Shown here piece after piece: positions 24,089-30,995 of a DNA stretch of 37,003 nt. A program made the translations under genes and the position numbers. Origin of the DNA: GCA-003244245 sp036279835 (GTDB lineage Bacteria > Actinomycetota > Actinomycetes > Mycobacteriales > Pseudonocardiaceae); contig DASUII010000100.1 in assembly GCA_036279835.1 (NCBI GenBank), forward strand, positions 1 to 37,003, given 5' to 3'. Below the pieces are notes generated by a model. The model saw only the letters and a program-made list of their open reading frames with translations, was not told the origin of the DNA and did not search any database. Position 1 is the stretch's first letter. Each line of letters begins with the position of its first letter.

Positions 24089-24501
24089 TGGTTACCTCTG
24101 TATTGGGCGACTCGGCGAGCCTGTTCCACCTGGCGATTCCCGCCTTGGACCTCGACGACGCCCACCGCTACTACGTCGACGGCCTCGGCTGCACGCTGGC
24201 CCGGCGCTACCCAGACCGCATCACCCTGAACTTTTTCGGCGACCAAGTCGTCTGCCATCTCTCCGACCGCGTTGACACTGCTCCTGAGCTTTATCCCAGA
24301 CATTTCGGAATGACATTTCGGTATAAGCGGGACTGGGACCGGTTGCTCCGCGTCGCCAAAGCCCGCCACCTGCCGTTCTTCGCCGAACCCTTCCGCCGCT
24401 TCGACGGCCGGCCCGAAGGACACGACACGTTCGTGCTGCGAGATCCCTCGAACAACCTGCTGGAGTTCAAGCACTACGACAACCCAGCGATGGTCTACTA
24501 A
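24088..24501 (+). CDS. VOC-fold (glyoxalase/dioxygenase-like) protein
   Basis: The 137-residue protein is a vicinal-oxygen-chelate fold protein: FHLAIPALDLDDAHRYYVDG with the first metal His, DRITLNFFGDQVVCHLSD, HFGMTFRYKRDWDRLL with a second His, and DTFVLRDPSNNLLEFKHYDN with the closing Glu. This H...H...E pattern binds a divalent metal. The ATG overlaps the comA stop (TAATG), so the two are co-translated. Family members open or isomerise hydroxy- or keto-substrates. With comA next to it, a sulfo-substituted keto or enol substrate is a reasonable inference. The palindromic terminator begins two bases after its stop. Confidence 0.8.
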   Translation: MVTSVLGDSASLFHLAIPALDLDDAHRYYVDGLGCTLARRYPDRITLNFFGDQVVCHLSDRVDTAPELYPRHFGMTFRYKRDWDRLLRVAKARHLPFFAEPFRRFDGRPEGHDTFVLRDPSNNLLEFKHYDNPAMVY

Positions 24502-24503
24502 AA

Positions 24504-24551
24504 GCTCGTGAGTGGCAAACAGTGTTATAACACTGTTTGCCACTCACGAGC
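24504..24551. terminator. Perfect 48-bp palindrome, bidirectional terminator
   Basis: The 24 bases from 24504 (GCTCGTGAGTGGCAAACAGT...) are the exact reverse complement of the next 24, with centre TTATAA. It lies between the convergent comA/VOC operon and dgt and includes the dgt stop codon at 24544-24546. Such a structure in RNA would form a 21-plus base-pair hairpin in both directions. Perfect palindromes of this kind recur in Pseudonocardiales genomes, to my recollection, as intergenic terminators. Confidence 0.8.
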
Positions 24552-25815
24552 ACGCAGCGCGCAGCGCTGCGTGCCACCGCACCGCCTGCGCGTCAGTCAA
24601 AGCAGCCACCTGATCAACGACCACCCGCAACCGCGCGCTGTCGTCCGCCGCGTCATGCCAAGCCGGCAGCAGCGCCGGATCCAGTGGCTCCGGCGCCCGA
24701 TGTACCAAAGCCGCACACAGCTCCGCGACCAGCTCCCGTTGCCGGGCCTGCACGACCAGCCGCCGGGGATCGCGCATCACAAATCGCAGCGCCACCGCCT
24801 TGAGCAGCGCCACCTCGGCAGCCACCTGGTCCGGTATCACCAGGTCGGCCTGGTAACGCCCCAACGGGGTGGGGCCGAACCTGGCCAGCGTCGCCGATAC
24901 CACAGCGGACACGAACCGCCCGACCAGCTCGCTGGTGAGCTCCTTCAACGCGACCTGGGCGGCCAGCGAGCCGTCGTATCGCCGCAACGCGCCAAGCACC
25001 GGAAGTGCCAGCAGCCCCACCGCCGCGTCCTGCAACCGAGCACCGGGCAGCACGCTGAAATGCTTCGCGGTGAGCTCCGCGAGCAGCGCCCGCTCCACCG
25101 GATCAGCCAGGGTGTCCAGCGAAATACGGCCGGCCAGGATTCCGTCCTCGACATCGTGCACCGAGTACGCGACGTCGTCGGCCCAATCCATCACCTGAGC
25201 TTCCAGGCATCGCCGCCCCTCGGGCGCACCGTCTCGCAGCCAGCCGAACACCGCCGCATCGTCGGCGTAGAAGCCGAACTTGCCCGTCCCGCTGGCACGC
25301 GGCCAGGGATATTTGACAGTGGCGTCCAGCGATGCTCTGGTGAGGTTGAGCCCGTGGCTGCGCCCGGTCTCGGGATCGAGCAGCTTGGGCTCCAGCCGGG
25401 TGAGAATTCGGAGCGTCTGCGCGTTGCCCTCAAAACCACCGCACGGCGCGGCGACCTCGTTCAACACCTGCTCGCCGTTATGGCCGAACGGCGGGTGGCC
25501 GATGTCGTGGGCCAAGCCCGCGGTCTCCACCACGTCCGGATCGCAACCAAGCTCGGTGGCGATGCCTCGGCCGATCTGGGCAACCTCCAGCGAATGGGTC
25601 AGCCGGGTCCTGGGAACGTCACCCTCCCCTGGGCCGACCACCTGGGTCTTGCCTGCAAGCCTGCGCAGCGCCGCGGAGTGCAGTACCCGGGCGCGGTCCC
25701 TGGCAAAGGGGTTGCGGCGCTCCGGCCGCGATCCGGGCAAGGTAGCTCGCTTCGCCGTCTCGGGAAGCAGCCGTGCCCAGTCCTGTTCGGTGTAGGGGCA
25801 GCCCACCGTGGTCAT
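24544..25815 (-). CDS. dgt: Deoxyguanosinetriphosphate triphosphohydrolase-like protein
   Basis: The 423-residue protein belongs to the HD-domain dGTPase family, which releases triphosphate from dNTPs. TRLTHSLEVAQIGRGIA supplies the first His, VETAGLAHDIGHPPFGHNGE the HD pair, and VMDWADDVAYSVHDVEDGIL the final Asp. The N-terminal SAALRRLAGKTQVVGPGEGD is typical of actinobacterial Dgt. The ATG at 25815 is used; longer frames start inside the upstream YdcF gene. Its start overlaps that gene's stop (ATGA), so the two are coupled. The gene lies close to dnaG in mycobacteria; here an 8.6-kb block separates them. Confidence 0.93.
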   Translation of the reverse strand: MTTVGCPYTEQDWARLLPETAKRATLPGSRPERRNPFARDRARVLHSAALRRLAGKTQVVGPGEGDVPRTRLTHSLEVAQIGRGIATELGCDPDVVETAGLAHDIGHPPFGHNGEQVLNEVAAPCGGFEGNAQTLRILTRLEPKLLDPETGRSHGLNLTRASLDATVKYPWPRASGTGKFGFYADDAAVFGWLRDGAPEGRRCLEAQVMDWADDVAYSVHDVEDGILAGRISLDTLADPVERALLAELTAKHFSVLPGARLQDAAVGLLALPVLGALRRYDGSLAAQVALKELTSELVGRFVSAVVSATLARFGPTPLGRYQADLVIPDQVAAEVALLKAVALRFVMRDPRRLVVQARQRELVAELCAALVHRAPEPLDPALLPAWHDAADDSARLRVVVDQVAALTDAQAVRWHAALRAACS

Positions 25816-26447
25816 CCCAGATCGGTGCCGTAGGACTCGGCCGGAGCATGTGTCAGCCGGTAGTCCAGCAGTGCGGCGCTCTCCCGGACGATGTAGCGGG
25901 CCTGGATGGTGCGGGTCGCCACAATCGGACCGCTTCGGGTCGGCGACGTCCAGGCCGTCAGTCCCAGGTCGTCTGACATCGTGCGAGACCGCAGCGAGTG
26001 CCAGGGATCGCTGACGATCACCGCGGTGTGCCAACCTGCGGCCGCCGCCCGATCGGCGACCGCGCGCAGACTCTCCAGGGTGTCGCGACCCTCCCCGATC
26101 GGCACCACCGAGCCGGGCGGGATCCCATAGGAGGTCAGGTATTTGCGCCCGGCCTGCGCCTCGGTGTAGTTATCGCCGTCCCGGCGACCACCGACTGTGA
26201 CGATCACTGGCGCCACCCCATCCCGCCACAGCCGCGCGGCGTGGTCGAGCCGGGATCCCAGCACCGCCGACGGTGTCCCGTCGTACTGCGCCGCGCCCAG
26301 CACGATCACGACGTCAGCCTTCGCCCGGTCATCGACCCGGGCGACCTGCCACACCCGGAACACCGTGCCACCCACGATCAGACCACCGACCAGCACCGCG
26401 CCGAGAACCAGCCGGATTAGCGCGGACCGGACCGGCCGCTCACCCAC
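25812..26447 (-). CDS. YdcF/SanA-like DUF218 membrane-anchored protein
   Basis: One N-terminal membrane helix (LIRLVLGAVLVGGLIVGGTV) is followed by a DUF218 domain: ADVVIVLGAAQYDGTPSAVL, SRLDHAARLWRDGVAPVIVT, GRDTLESLRAVADRA and HTAVIVSDPWHSLRS. The D-x-A-x-VLG start and the SDPWH motif are family signatures. SanA relatives affect envelope permeability; the molecular role is unknown. The GTG at 26447 is chosen; it overlaps the XdhC gene stop by eight bases, and upstream candidate starts (26480, 26666) fall deep within that gene. It overlaps dgt by four bases. Confidence 0.8.
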   Translation of the reverse strand: MGERPVRSALIRLVLGAVLVGGLIVGGTVFRVWQVARVDDRAKADVVIVLGAAQYDGTPSAVLGSRLDHAARLWRDGVAPVIVTVGGRRDGDNYTEAQAGRKYLTSYGIPPGSVVPIGEGRDTLESLRAVADRAAAAGWHTAVIVSDPWHSLRSRTMSDDLGLTAWTSPTRSGPIVATRTIQARYIVRESAALLDYRLTHAPAESYGTDLG

Positions 26448-27471
26448 CGATGCGGCCCGCCGCGGTGGCCAGCGGGCCACCGGAACGTCCCCGCCGCACC
26501 GCGAGTACCTCCCCGACCACGGACACCGCCGTCTCCGCCGGGCGGGCCGCGCCCACGTCCAGACCCACCGGTCCATGCAGCCGCGCCAGCTCCTCTTCGG
26601 TGATCCCGGCGTCCCGTAGCCGCCGGCGCCGAACTTCCTGGGTGTGCCGCGATCCCAGCGCGCCACAGAACCCGCGCCCCGATCGCAGCAGCTCCACCAG
26701 CACTGCGTCGAACGCCGGCCCGTGGTCCAGCAGCGCTAGCACGTCGACGGAGGTGAACTCCTTTGCGGCGACGATCGCCGGCTCCAGTTCGGTTTCGACG
26801 CGCACCGCCCAACCCAGCAACTCACACTGCGCCGCCAGGGCGGTCCCGATCGCCCCGCGGCCGACGATCAGCATCGTGGTGACCGGCACCCACACATCGA
26901 GCAGTACCGGGGTGCCCGCCGCGTCGCCCTGCTCGGTGACCGTGGCACCGATGCGGGCCAGTGCACGCATTCTGGCCAGGGCTATTTCGTCGGTGTCCGG
27001 GCCGCCGAGCGTGCCGACGACATCTTTGAGCCCAGCGCCAGCCGCCACCAGCACGGCTGACCCGTCGACGGTGGAGGCCAGTGCGCAGGGTTCACCGTCG
27101 GCGAGCGCAGCACCCAGCGCTGCAGCGGCCGGTGCAGGCAGTGGATGACCCAGCAGCTGGGCGCCGCCGGCGCAGGCGAGGCCGGCGTCCAGCGCGTTGA
27201 CCTCAGTGACATGTCCTTTGGCCGTGCCAGGCGTCGACACCGCGGAACTCAGCAACGGCAGCGCGACGGTGTCCATGGTGCCCTCGAACAGGGCACCCGC
27301 CCGGTCACCGTCGGCGGTGCCGGCCAGCAGTTGTCCGGTGGCGACGGTGCCGAATCCTTGCCGTTGCAGCACCCGCACCACCCCGGCGGACCGGCCCTGC
27401 TCGGTCCAGCGACGCAGTGCGTCACCAGCTTGCCTGCGCTGACGCGTTTCCTCAGTACTTATGGTGTCCAT
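26440..27471 (-). CDS. XdhC/CoxI-family protein
   Basis: The 343-residue protein matches the XdhC family that inserts or sulfurates molybdenum cofactor for xanthine dehydrogenase and CO dehydrogenase. The N-terminal XdhC_CoxI part includes ALRRWTEQGRSAGVVRVLQR, and the Rossmann-like C-terminal domain has LLIVGRGAIGTALA-like glycine loop, FCGALGSRHTQEVRRRRL, and GITEEELARLHGPVGLDVGA. No molybdo-enzyme gene lies in the window, so the partner is elsewhere. ATG 27471 is preferred because GGGAG lies ten bases upstream; ATG 27480 is nearly adjacent to it. It overlaps the YdcF gene. Confidence 0.84.
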   Translation of the reverse strand: MDTISTEETRQRRQAGDALRRWTEQGRSAGVVRVLQRQGFGTVATGQLLAGTADGDRAGALFEGTMDTVALPLLSSAVSTPGTAKGHVTEVNALDAGLACAGGAQLLGHPLPAPAAAALGAALADGEPCALASTVDGSAVLVAAGAGLKDVVGTLGGPDTDEIALARMRALARIGATVTEQGDAAGTPVLLDVWVPVTTMLIVGRGAIGTALAAQCELLGWAVRVETELEPAIVAAKEFTSVDVLALLDHGPAFDAVLVELLRSGRGFCGALGSRHTQEVRRRRLRDAGITEEELARLHGPVGLDVGAARPAETAVSVVGEVLAVRRGRSGGPLATAAGRIGG

Positions 27472-27491
27472 GCCCACCATGCTCCCAGAAG

Positions 27492-28880
27492 TCAGCAGCC
27501 GATCAGGCGAGCCGCGAGGTAGGACTCCACCTGATCCATCGCAACCCGCTGCTGAGCCATCGTGTCCCGCTCGCGCACCGTCACCGCATGGTCGGTCAGC
27601 GAGTCGAAGTCCACCGTCACGCAGAACGGGGTGCCGATCTCGTCTTGGCGGCGGTAGCGGCGGCCGATGGCGCCCGCGTCGTCGAAGTCGACATTCCAGT
27701 GCCGTCGCAGCGCCGTCGCCACATCCCGGGCCTTGGGCGACAGGTCGGCGTTGCGCGACAGCGGCAGCACCGCGGCTTTCACCGGTGCGAGGCGCTTGTC
27801 CAGCCGCAGCACCACGCGACGGTCCACCCCGCCCTTGGCGTTGGGTGCCTCGTCCTCCGCGTAGGCCTCCAGCAGAAACGCCATCATGGGCCGACCGACG
27901 CCCGCGGCAGGCTCGATCACGTAGGGCCGGTACCGGGAGTCGGTGGCCTGGTCGTAGTAGGACAGGTCAACTCCGGAGTGGTTGGAGTGCGTGGTGAGGT
28001 CGAAATCGGTGCGGTTGGCGATGCCCTCCAGCTCGCCCCACTGCTGACCGGAGGAGAAGCCGAACCGGTACTCCACGTCGACGGTCCGCTTGGAGTAATG
28101 CGAGAGCTTCTCCTTGGGATGCTCGTAGTGCCGCAAATTGTCCCGGTTGATACCCAGATCGGCGTACCAGTCGGTGCGGGTATCGATCCAGTACTGGTGC
28201 CACTGCTCGTCAGTGCCCGGTTCGACGAAGAACTCCATCTCCATCTGCTCGAACTCACGGGTGCGGAAGATGAAGTTGCCCGGTGTGATCTCGTTGCGGA
28301 AGCTCTTGCCGATCTGCCCGATCCCGAACGGTGGCTTCTTACGCGACGACATCACGACGTTCTGGAAATTGATGAAAATGCCCTGCGCGGTCTCTGGGCG
28401 CAGGTAATACAGGCCGTCCTCGGACTCGACTGGACCCAGGTACGTCTTGAGCATCATGTTGAACTCGCGCGGCGCGGTGTATTGGCCGCGGGTGCCGCAG
28501 TTCGGGCACGGGACGTCGGACAGGTCGTCCTCCATCACGTCCTTGCCGGTGCGTTCGGCGTAGTCGTCGGCGAGCTGGTCAGCCCGAAACCGCTTGTGGC
28601 AGCTCTGGCACTCCACCAGCGGGTCGTGAAAGGCCTGCACGTGGCCTGAGGCGACCCACACCTCGCGGGGCAGGATCACCGACGAGTCCAGGCCCACGAC
28701 GTCGTCCCGGCCGGTGACCATCGAGCGCCACCACTGGCGCTTGACGTTCTCTTTGAGTTCCACACCGAGCGGGCCATAGTCCCAGGCCGAGCGGGTTCCG
28801 CCGTAGATTTCCCCACTCGGGAACACGAAGCCACGGCGCTTGCACAGGCTGACGACGGTTTCGATGCGATCCGCGGGCAC
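27492..28880 (-). CDS. glyS: Glycyl-tRNA synthetase (single-chain, dimeric type)
   Basis: The 462-residue class II synthetase charges tRNA-Gly. Features are the opening SLCKRRGFVFPSGEIYGG, WDYGPLGVELKENVKRQWW, the zinc-like CQSCHKRF and CPNCGTRGQ insertions, RPETAQGIFINF, motif 2 KSFRNEITPGNFIFRTREFE, and motif 3 EPAAGVGRPMMAFLLEAYAE. The C-terminal anticodon-binding domain starts near residue 360 (RLDKRLAPVKAAVLPL). Length and order are normal. GTG at 28880 has AGGAG about eight bases upstream. In mycobacteria glyS likewise lies next to smtB and zur. Confidence 0.96.
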   Translation of the reverse strand: MPADRIETVVSLCKRRGFVFPSGEIYGGTRSAWDYGPLGVELKENVKRQWWRSMVTGRDDVVGLDSSVILPREVWVASGHVQAFHDPLVECQSCHKRFRADQLADDYAERTGKDVMEDDLSDVPCPNCGTRGQYTAPREFNMMLKTYLGPVESEDGLYYLRPETAQGIFINFQNVVMSSRKKPPFGIGQIGKSFRNEITPGNFIFRTREFEQMEMEFFVEPGTDEQWHQYWIDTRTDWYADLGINRDNLRHYEHPKEKLSHYSKRTVDVEYRFGFSSGQQWGELEGIANRTDFDLTTHSNHSGVDLSYYDQATDSRYRPYVIEPAAGVGRPMMAFLLEAYAEDEAPNAKGGVDRRVVLRLDKRLAPVKAAVLPLSRNADLSPKARDVATALRRHWNVDFDDAGAIGRRYRRQDEIGTPFCVTVDFDSLTDHAVTVRERDTMAQQRVAMDQVESYLAARLIGC

Positions 28881-28922
28881 TGGGGATCTCCTGGTGACGG
28901 TTGTGGTAGGTGCGTGCCCACA

Positions 28923-29285
28923 TTAGCGATCGTCGGATCCGAACCCCCGATCGGCGTCGAGCGCAAGCAGGCTGGCGTGATCGATCACCGCACCATCCTC
29001 GGCGGCGGCCAGCACCTCGTAGCCACCGGGCTCGCCAGTCAGCGCCTCGGACAGCAGCGGTACTACGTGTTCGCGGACCTCGAACACCGACAGGGTGCGT
29101 CGGTAGGCGACCACCGACTCGAACTGCACGACCAGCACCCACCGTGCGGTGTCGTCCGGGGAGCGGCCCAGCTGGCCGCCCAGGCAACCCCGCTGCACGG
29201 TCAGCAACTCCAGCGCCCGGCGTGCGTGGGTGAGAAAGTCCTCGGCCCGGGCAGATTCGACGGCGAAACGGCAGATCAAGATCAC
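28923..29285 (-). CDS. ABM-domain protein (antibiotic biosynthesis monooxygenase fold)
   Basis: The 120-residue protein fits the dimeric alpha/beta barrel of ABM and related domains: ILICRFAVESARAEDFLTHA, RRALELLTVQRGCLGGQLGR, WVLVVQFESVVAYRRTLSVF and the closing VVPLLSEALTGEP. Such folds include monooxygenases and heme-degrading enzymes, but catalytic residues are not diagnostic. It lies between glyS and the divergent smtB. The ATG at 29285 follows an inverted intergenic region that may control both directions. Function is not known. Confidence 0.7.
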   Translation of the reverse strand: MILICRFAVESARAEDFLTHARRALELLTVQRGCLGGQLGRSPDDTARWVLVVQFESVVAYRRTLSVFEVREHVVPLLSEALTGEPGGYEVLAAAEDGAVIDHASLLALDADRGFGSDDR

Positions 29286-29321
29286 GGGCGTCCTCCGGTG
29301 GTGCGGGGAGGGTGACGTTAG

Positions 29322-29359
29322 CGAGTCGCCGGGCGGGTGACGTCGTGCCGGGCGACTCG
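29322..29359. promoter_or_regulatory. Inverted repeat in the smtB / ABM divergent region
   Basis: CGAGTCGCC (29322-29330) and GGCGACTCG (29351-29359) are exact inverted repeats 20 bases apart, and GGTGACGT occurs twice (29311-29318 and 29336-29343). The site lies 60 bases upstream of the smtB start. It could be an SmtB or Zur operator, but it does not match the AT-rich zinc boxes known in mycobacteria, so the assignment is tentative. Confidence 0.3.
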
Positions 29360-29419
29360 GCGCTTACCATGGCTGGCGGACCGGGATCGGGATCGAGCGG
29401 GGGAAGTGAGGGCGACGGT

Positions 29420-29794
29420 ATGGCGGGTGTCACCGCAGACGCAGTACCGGAACCGCCCGTCGACGACGAGCATTTCCCCGGCCGGCCAGCTCCCGGCCCG
29501 GCGGCGATCCGCCCGCGAGCGACTCTGGAGGCGGCTGGTGAACTGCTGCGGGCCCTGTCCGCGCCGGTGCGGATCGCTATCGTGCTGCAGCTGCGCGACA
29601 GCGGGCGTTGCGTCCATGAGCTGGTCGACGCGCTGGGTGTCACCCAACCGCTGATCAGCCAGCACTTACGGGTGCTCAAGTCCGCCGGGGTGGTCGACGG
29701 CGAGCGGCACGGCCGGGAGGTCGTCTACCGGCTGGTCGACGAGCACCTGTCGCATATCGTGCTCGATGCCGTGACCCACGTGGAGGAGGAATGA
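29420..29794 (+). CDS. smtB: Zinc-sensing ArsR/SmtB-family repressor
   Basis: The 124-residue winged-helix protein includes ELLRALSAPVRIAIVLQL, the recognition region VTQPLISQHLRVLKSAGVV and the wing RHGREVVYRLVDEH. Its last helix carries D-E-H, ten residues, then H-V-E-E, the DxHx10HxxE alpha-5 site of zinc sensors in this family. It should leave DNA when zinc binds. ATG 29420 has GAGGG seven bases upstream; longer frames from 29312 lack sense. It overlaps zur by four bases (ATGA), the same pairing as SmtB-Zur (FurB) in Mycobacterium, where SmtB controls zur. Confidence 0.93.
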   Translation: MAGVTADAVPEPPVDDEHFPGRPAPGPAAIRPRATLEAAGELLRALSAPVRIAIVLQLRDSGRCVHELVDALGVTQPLISQHLRVLKSAGVVDGERHGREVVYRLVDEHLSHIVLDAVTHVEEE

Positions 29795-30198
29795 CCGCAT
29801 CGCGTCCGGTTACGCCACCGCGCTCCACTCGGCAGCGGACCGCGGTGGCCAGGCTGCTCGACGACACCGACGACTTCCGGTCCGCCCAGGAGATTCACGA
29901 GGAGTTGCGACACCGCGGCGAGGGCATCGGCTTGACGACGGTGTATCGCACCCTGCAGACCCTCGCCGAGGCTGGCGAGATCGATGTACTGCGCACCGCC
30001 AGTGGCGAGGCTCTCTACCGGCGTTGCTCGGCGCATCACCATCACCACCTGGTGTGCCGGCAGTGCGGACGCACCGTGGAGGTCGAGGGCCCAACTGTGG
30101 AGCTGTGGGCCGAGAAGGTGGCCAACGACCACAACTTCACCGACATCGACCACACCGTCGAGATCTCCGGCCGCTGCCCCGACTGCCCGTCATCCTGA
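29791..30198 (+). CDS. zur: Zinc uptake regulator Zur (Fur family)
   Basis: The 135-residue Fur-family protein represses zinc-acquisition genes when zinc is sufficient. The winged helix reads RSAQEIHEELRHRGEGIGLT and TTVYRTLQTLAEAGEID. The metal sites are the HHHHHLVCRQCG stretch with the first CxxC pair, and the final CPDC. GEALYRRC and DHNFTDIDHTVEISGRC are typical. The ATG overlaps the smtB stop, coupling sensor and regulator. Two hairpins follow within 75 bases. Confidence 0.93.
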   Translation: MTASRPVTPPRSTRQRTAVARLLDDTDDFRSAQEIHEELRHRGEGIGLTTVYRTLQTLAEAGEIDVLRTASGEALYRRCSAHHHHHLVCRQCGRTVEVEGPTVELWAEKVANDHNFTDIDHTVEISGRCPDCPSS

Positions 30199-30204
30199 TC
30201 CCCT

Positions 30205-30271
30205 TTACCGCAGTCTGGATGCAGACTGCGGTAATTCGGGCCGCTTTTGCAGCAGTCTGCATCCAGACTGC
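30205..30271. terminator. Two mutually complementary hairpins between convergent genes
   Basis: The first hairpin pairs TTACCGCAGTCT (30205-30216) with AGACTGCGGTAA (30223-30234). The second pairs GCAGTCTG (30252-30259) with CAGACTGC (30264-30271). The 20 bases at 30210-30229 are the exact reverse complement of 30252-30271, so the two can also form one longer stem. They lie between zur and the convergent TIGR03943 gene and likely end both transcripts. Confidence 0.75.
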
Positions 30272-30290
30272 GCGTCCGTCGGGAGCGCGG

Positions 30291-30995
30291 TTAGAACTCG
30301 TAGGGTTCGACAGGGACGGGGACTGGGTGGAGGGCTGAGACGGTGAGGGTGGGGGTGAAGCGGGTGTTCGATCTCGCTGAGCCGGGTATCACCTGGCCTT
30401 GCACCTCGAACCAGCCGTCCTGCGGCAGGACCGCGAGTCCGCGGTAGCCCTCCAGTCGCACCTTCACCGGCGTCACGTCCGCTGCACAGCAGGCCATCAC
30501 CAGCCGGCCGAGATAGGTACTGTCCTGGGCGCCGTGCACGACGAAGCCGACCAGACGTACCTGGCGACCGTGCAGGCTGTCCGCGTCGTCCCATACCGCA
30601 CGGGTGACGAAGTCGCTCATCCGAAGCGCGGGAGCCGGGCCCGCGGGCAGCGGCGGGAGGGCGACGGCGGGCTGCTTCGGGGCGACCGCCCGCGCCGAGC
30701 GCGACACGGTGTCCGCACCGAGCGCCGGCGGGGCGACCAGGAAGATCGCCAGCACCGGCAGTACCAGCAGCCAGGGACTGCGTCCGGCGTGATCATGGTG
30801 GTCAGACACGGTGCGCCCAGCCCGCACGTCACGCCCGATGGAGATCAGGCCCAGCGACAGGATCACCACCCCTGCGCAGATGAGCAACGGCAGTAGGGAA
30901 GGCTTGACGTAGCGCAAGAAGCTGCCGTTGTACGCGATCTTGCACAAGGCGCCACCGAGTAACACCAGCAGGACGTTCTGGGTCTCCCTTCTCAT
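30291..30995 (-). CDS. TIGR03943-family permease subunit
   Basis: The 234-residue protein has two membrane helices near the N-terminus (QNVLLVLLGGALCKIAYNG, SLLPLLICAGVVILSLGLIS), a His-rich loop SDHHDHAGRS, a third helix (LLVLPVLAIFLVAPPALG), and an extracytoplasmic domain with SLHGRQVRLVGFVVHGA, RLVMACCAADVTPVKVRLEG and QDGWFEVQGQV. This is the TIGR03943 (YcgQ-like) family, always paired with a YraQ-type permease. The His loop and CC pair could bind metal. ATG 30995 overlaps the permease stop (ATGA). Location beside zur suggests a role in zinc or related metal balance, but no Zur box is identified. Confidence 0.85.
   Translation of the reverse strand: MRRETQNVLLVLLGGALCKIAYNGSFLRYVKPSLLPLLICAGVVILSLGLISIGRDVRAGRTVSDHHDHAGRSPWLLVLPVLAIFLVAPPALGADTVSRSARAVAPKQPAVALPPLPAGPAPALRMSDFVTRAVWDDADSLHGRQVRLVGFVVHGAQDSTYLGRLVMACCAADVTPVKVRLEGYRGLAVLPQDGWFEVQGQVIPGSARSNTRFTPTLTVSALHPVPVPVEPYEF

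Noticed and set aside
24508..25833. Long plus-strand open frame opposite dgt
   Set aside because: It mirrors dgt on the other strand, is rich in Arg, Gln and His, has no motif, and begins in the palindromic terminator.
27417..28649. Plus-strand open frame opposite glyS
   Set aside because: Antisense shadow of glyS codons; Val/Leu/His pattern follows from the reverse complement of the synthetase frame.
28579..29679. Minus-strand open frame covering the start of glyS, the ABM gene and smtB
   Set aside because: It crosses three well-supported genes in another frame and contains only Arg/Gly/Pro-rich sequence.
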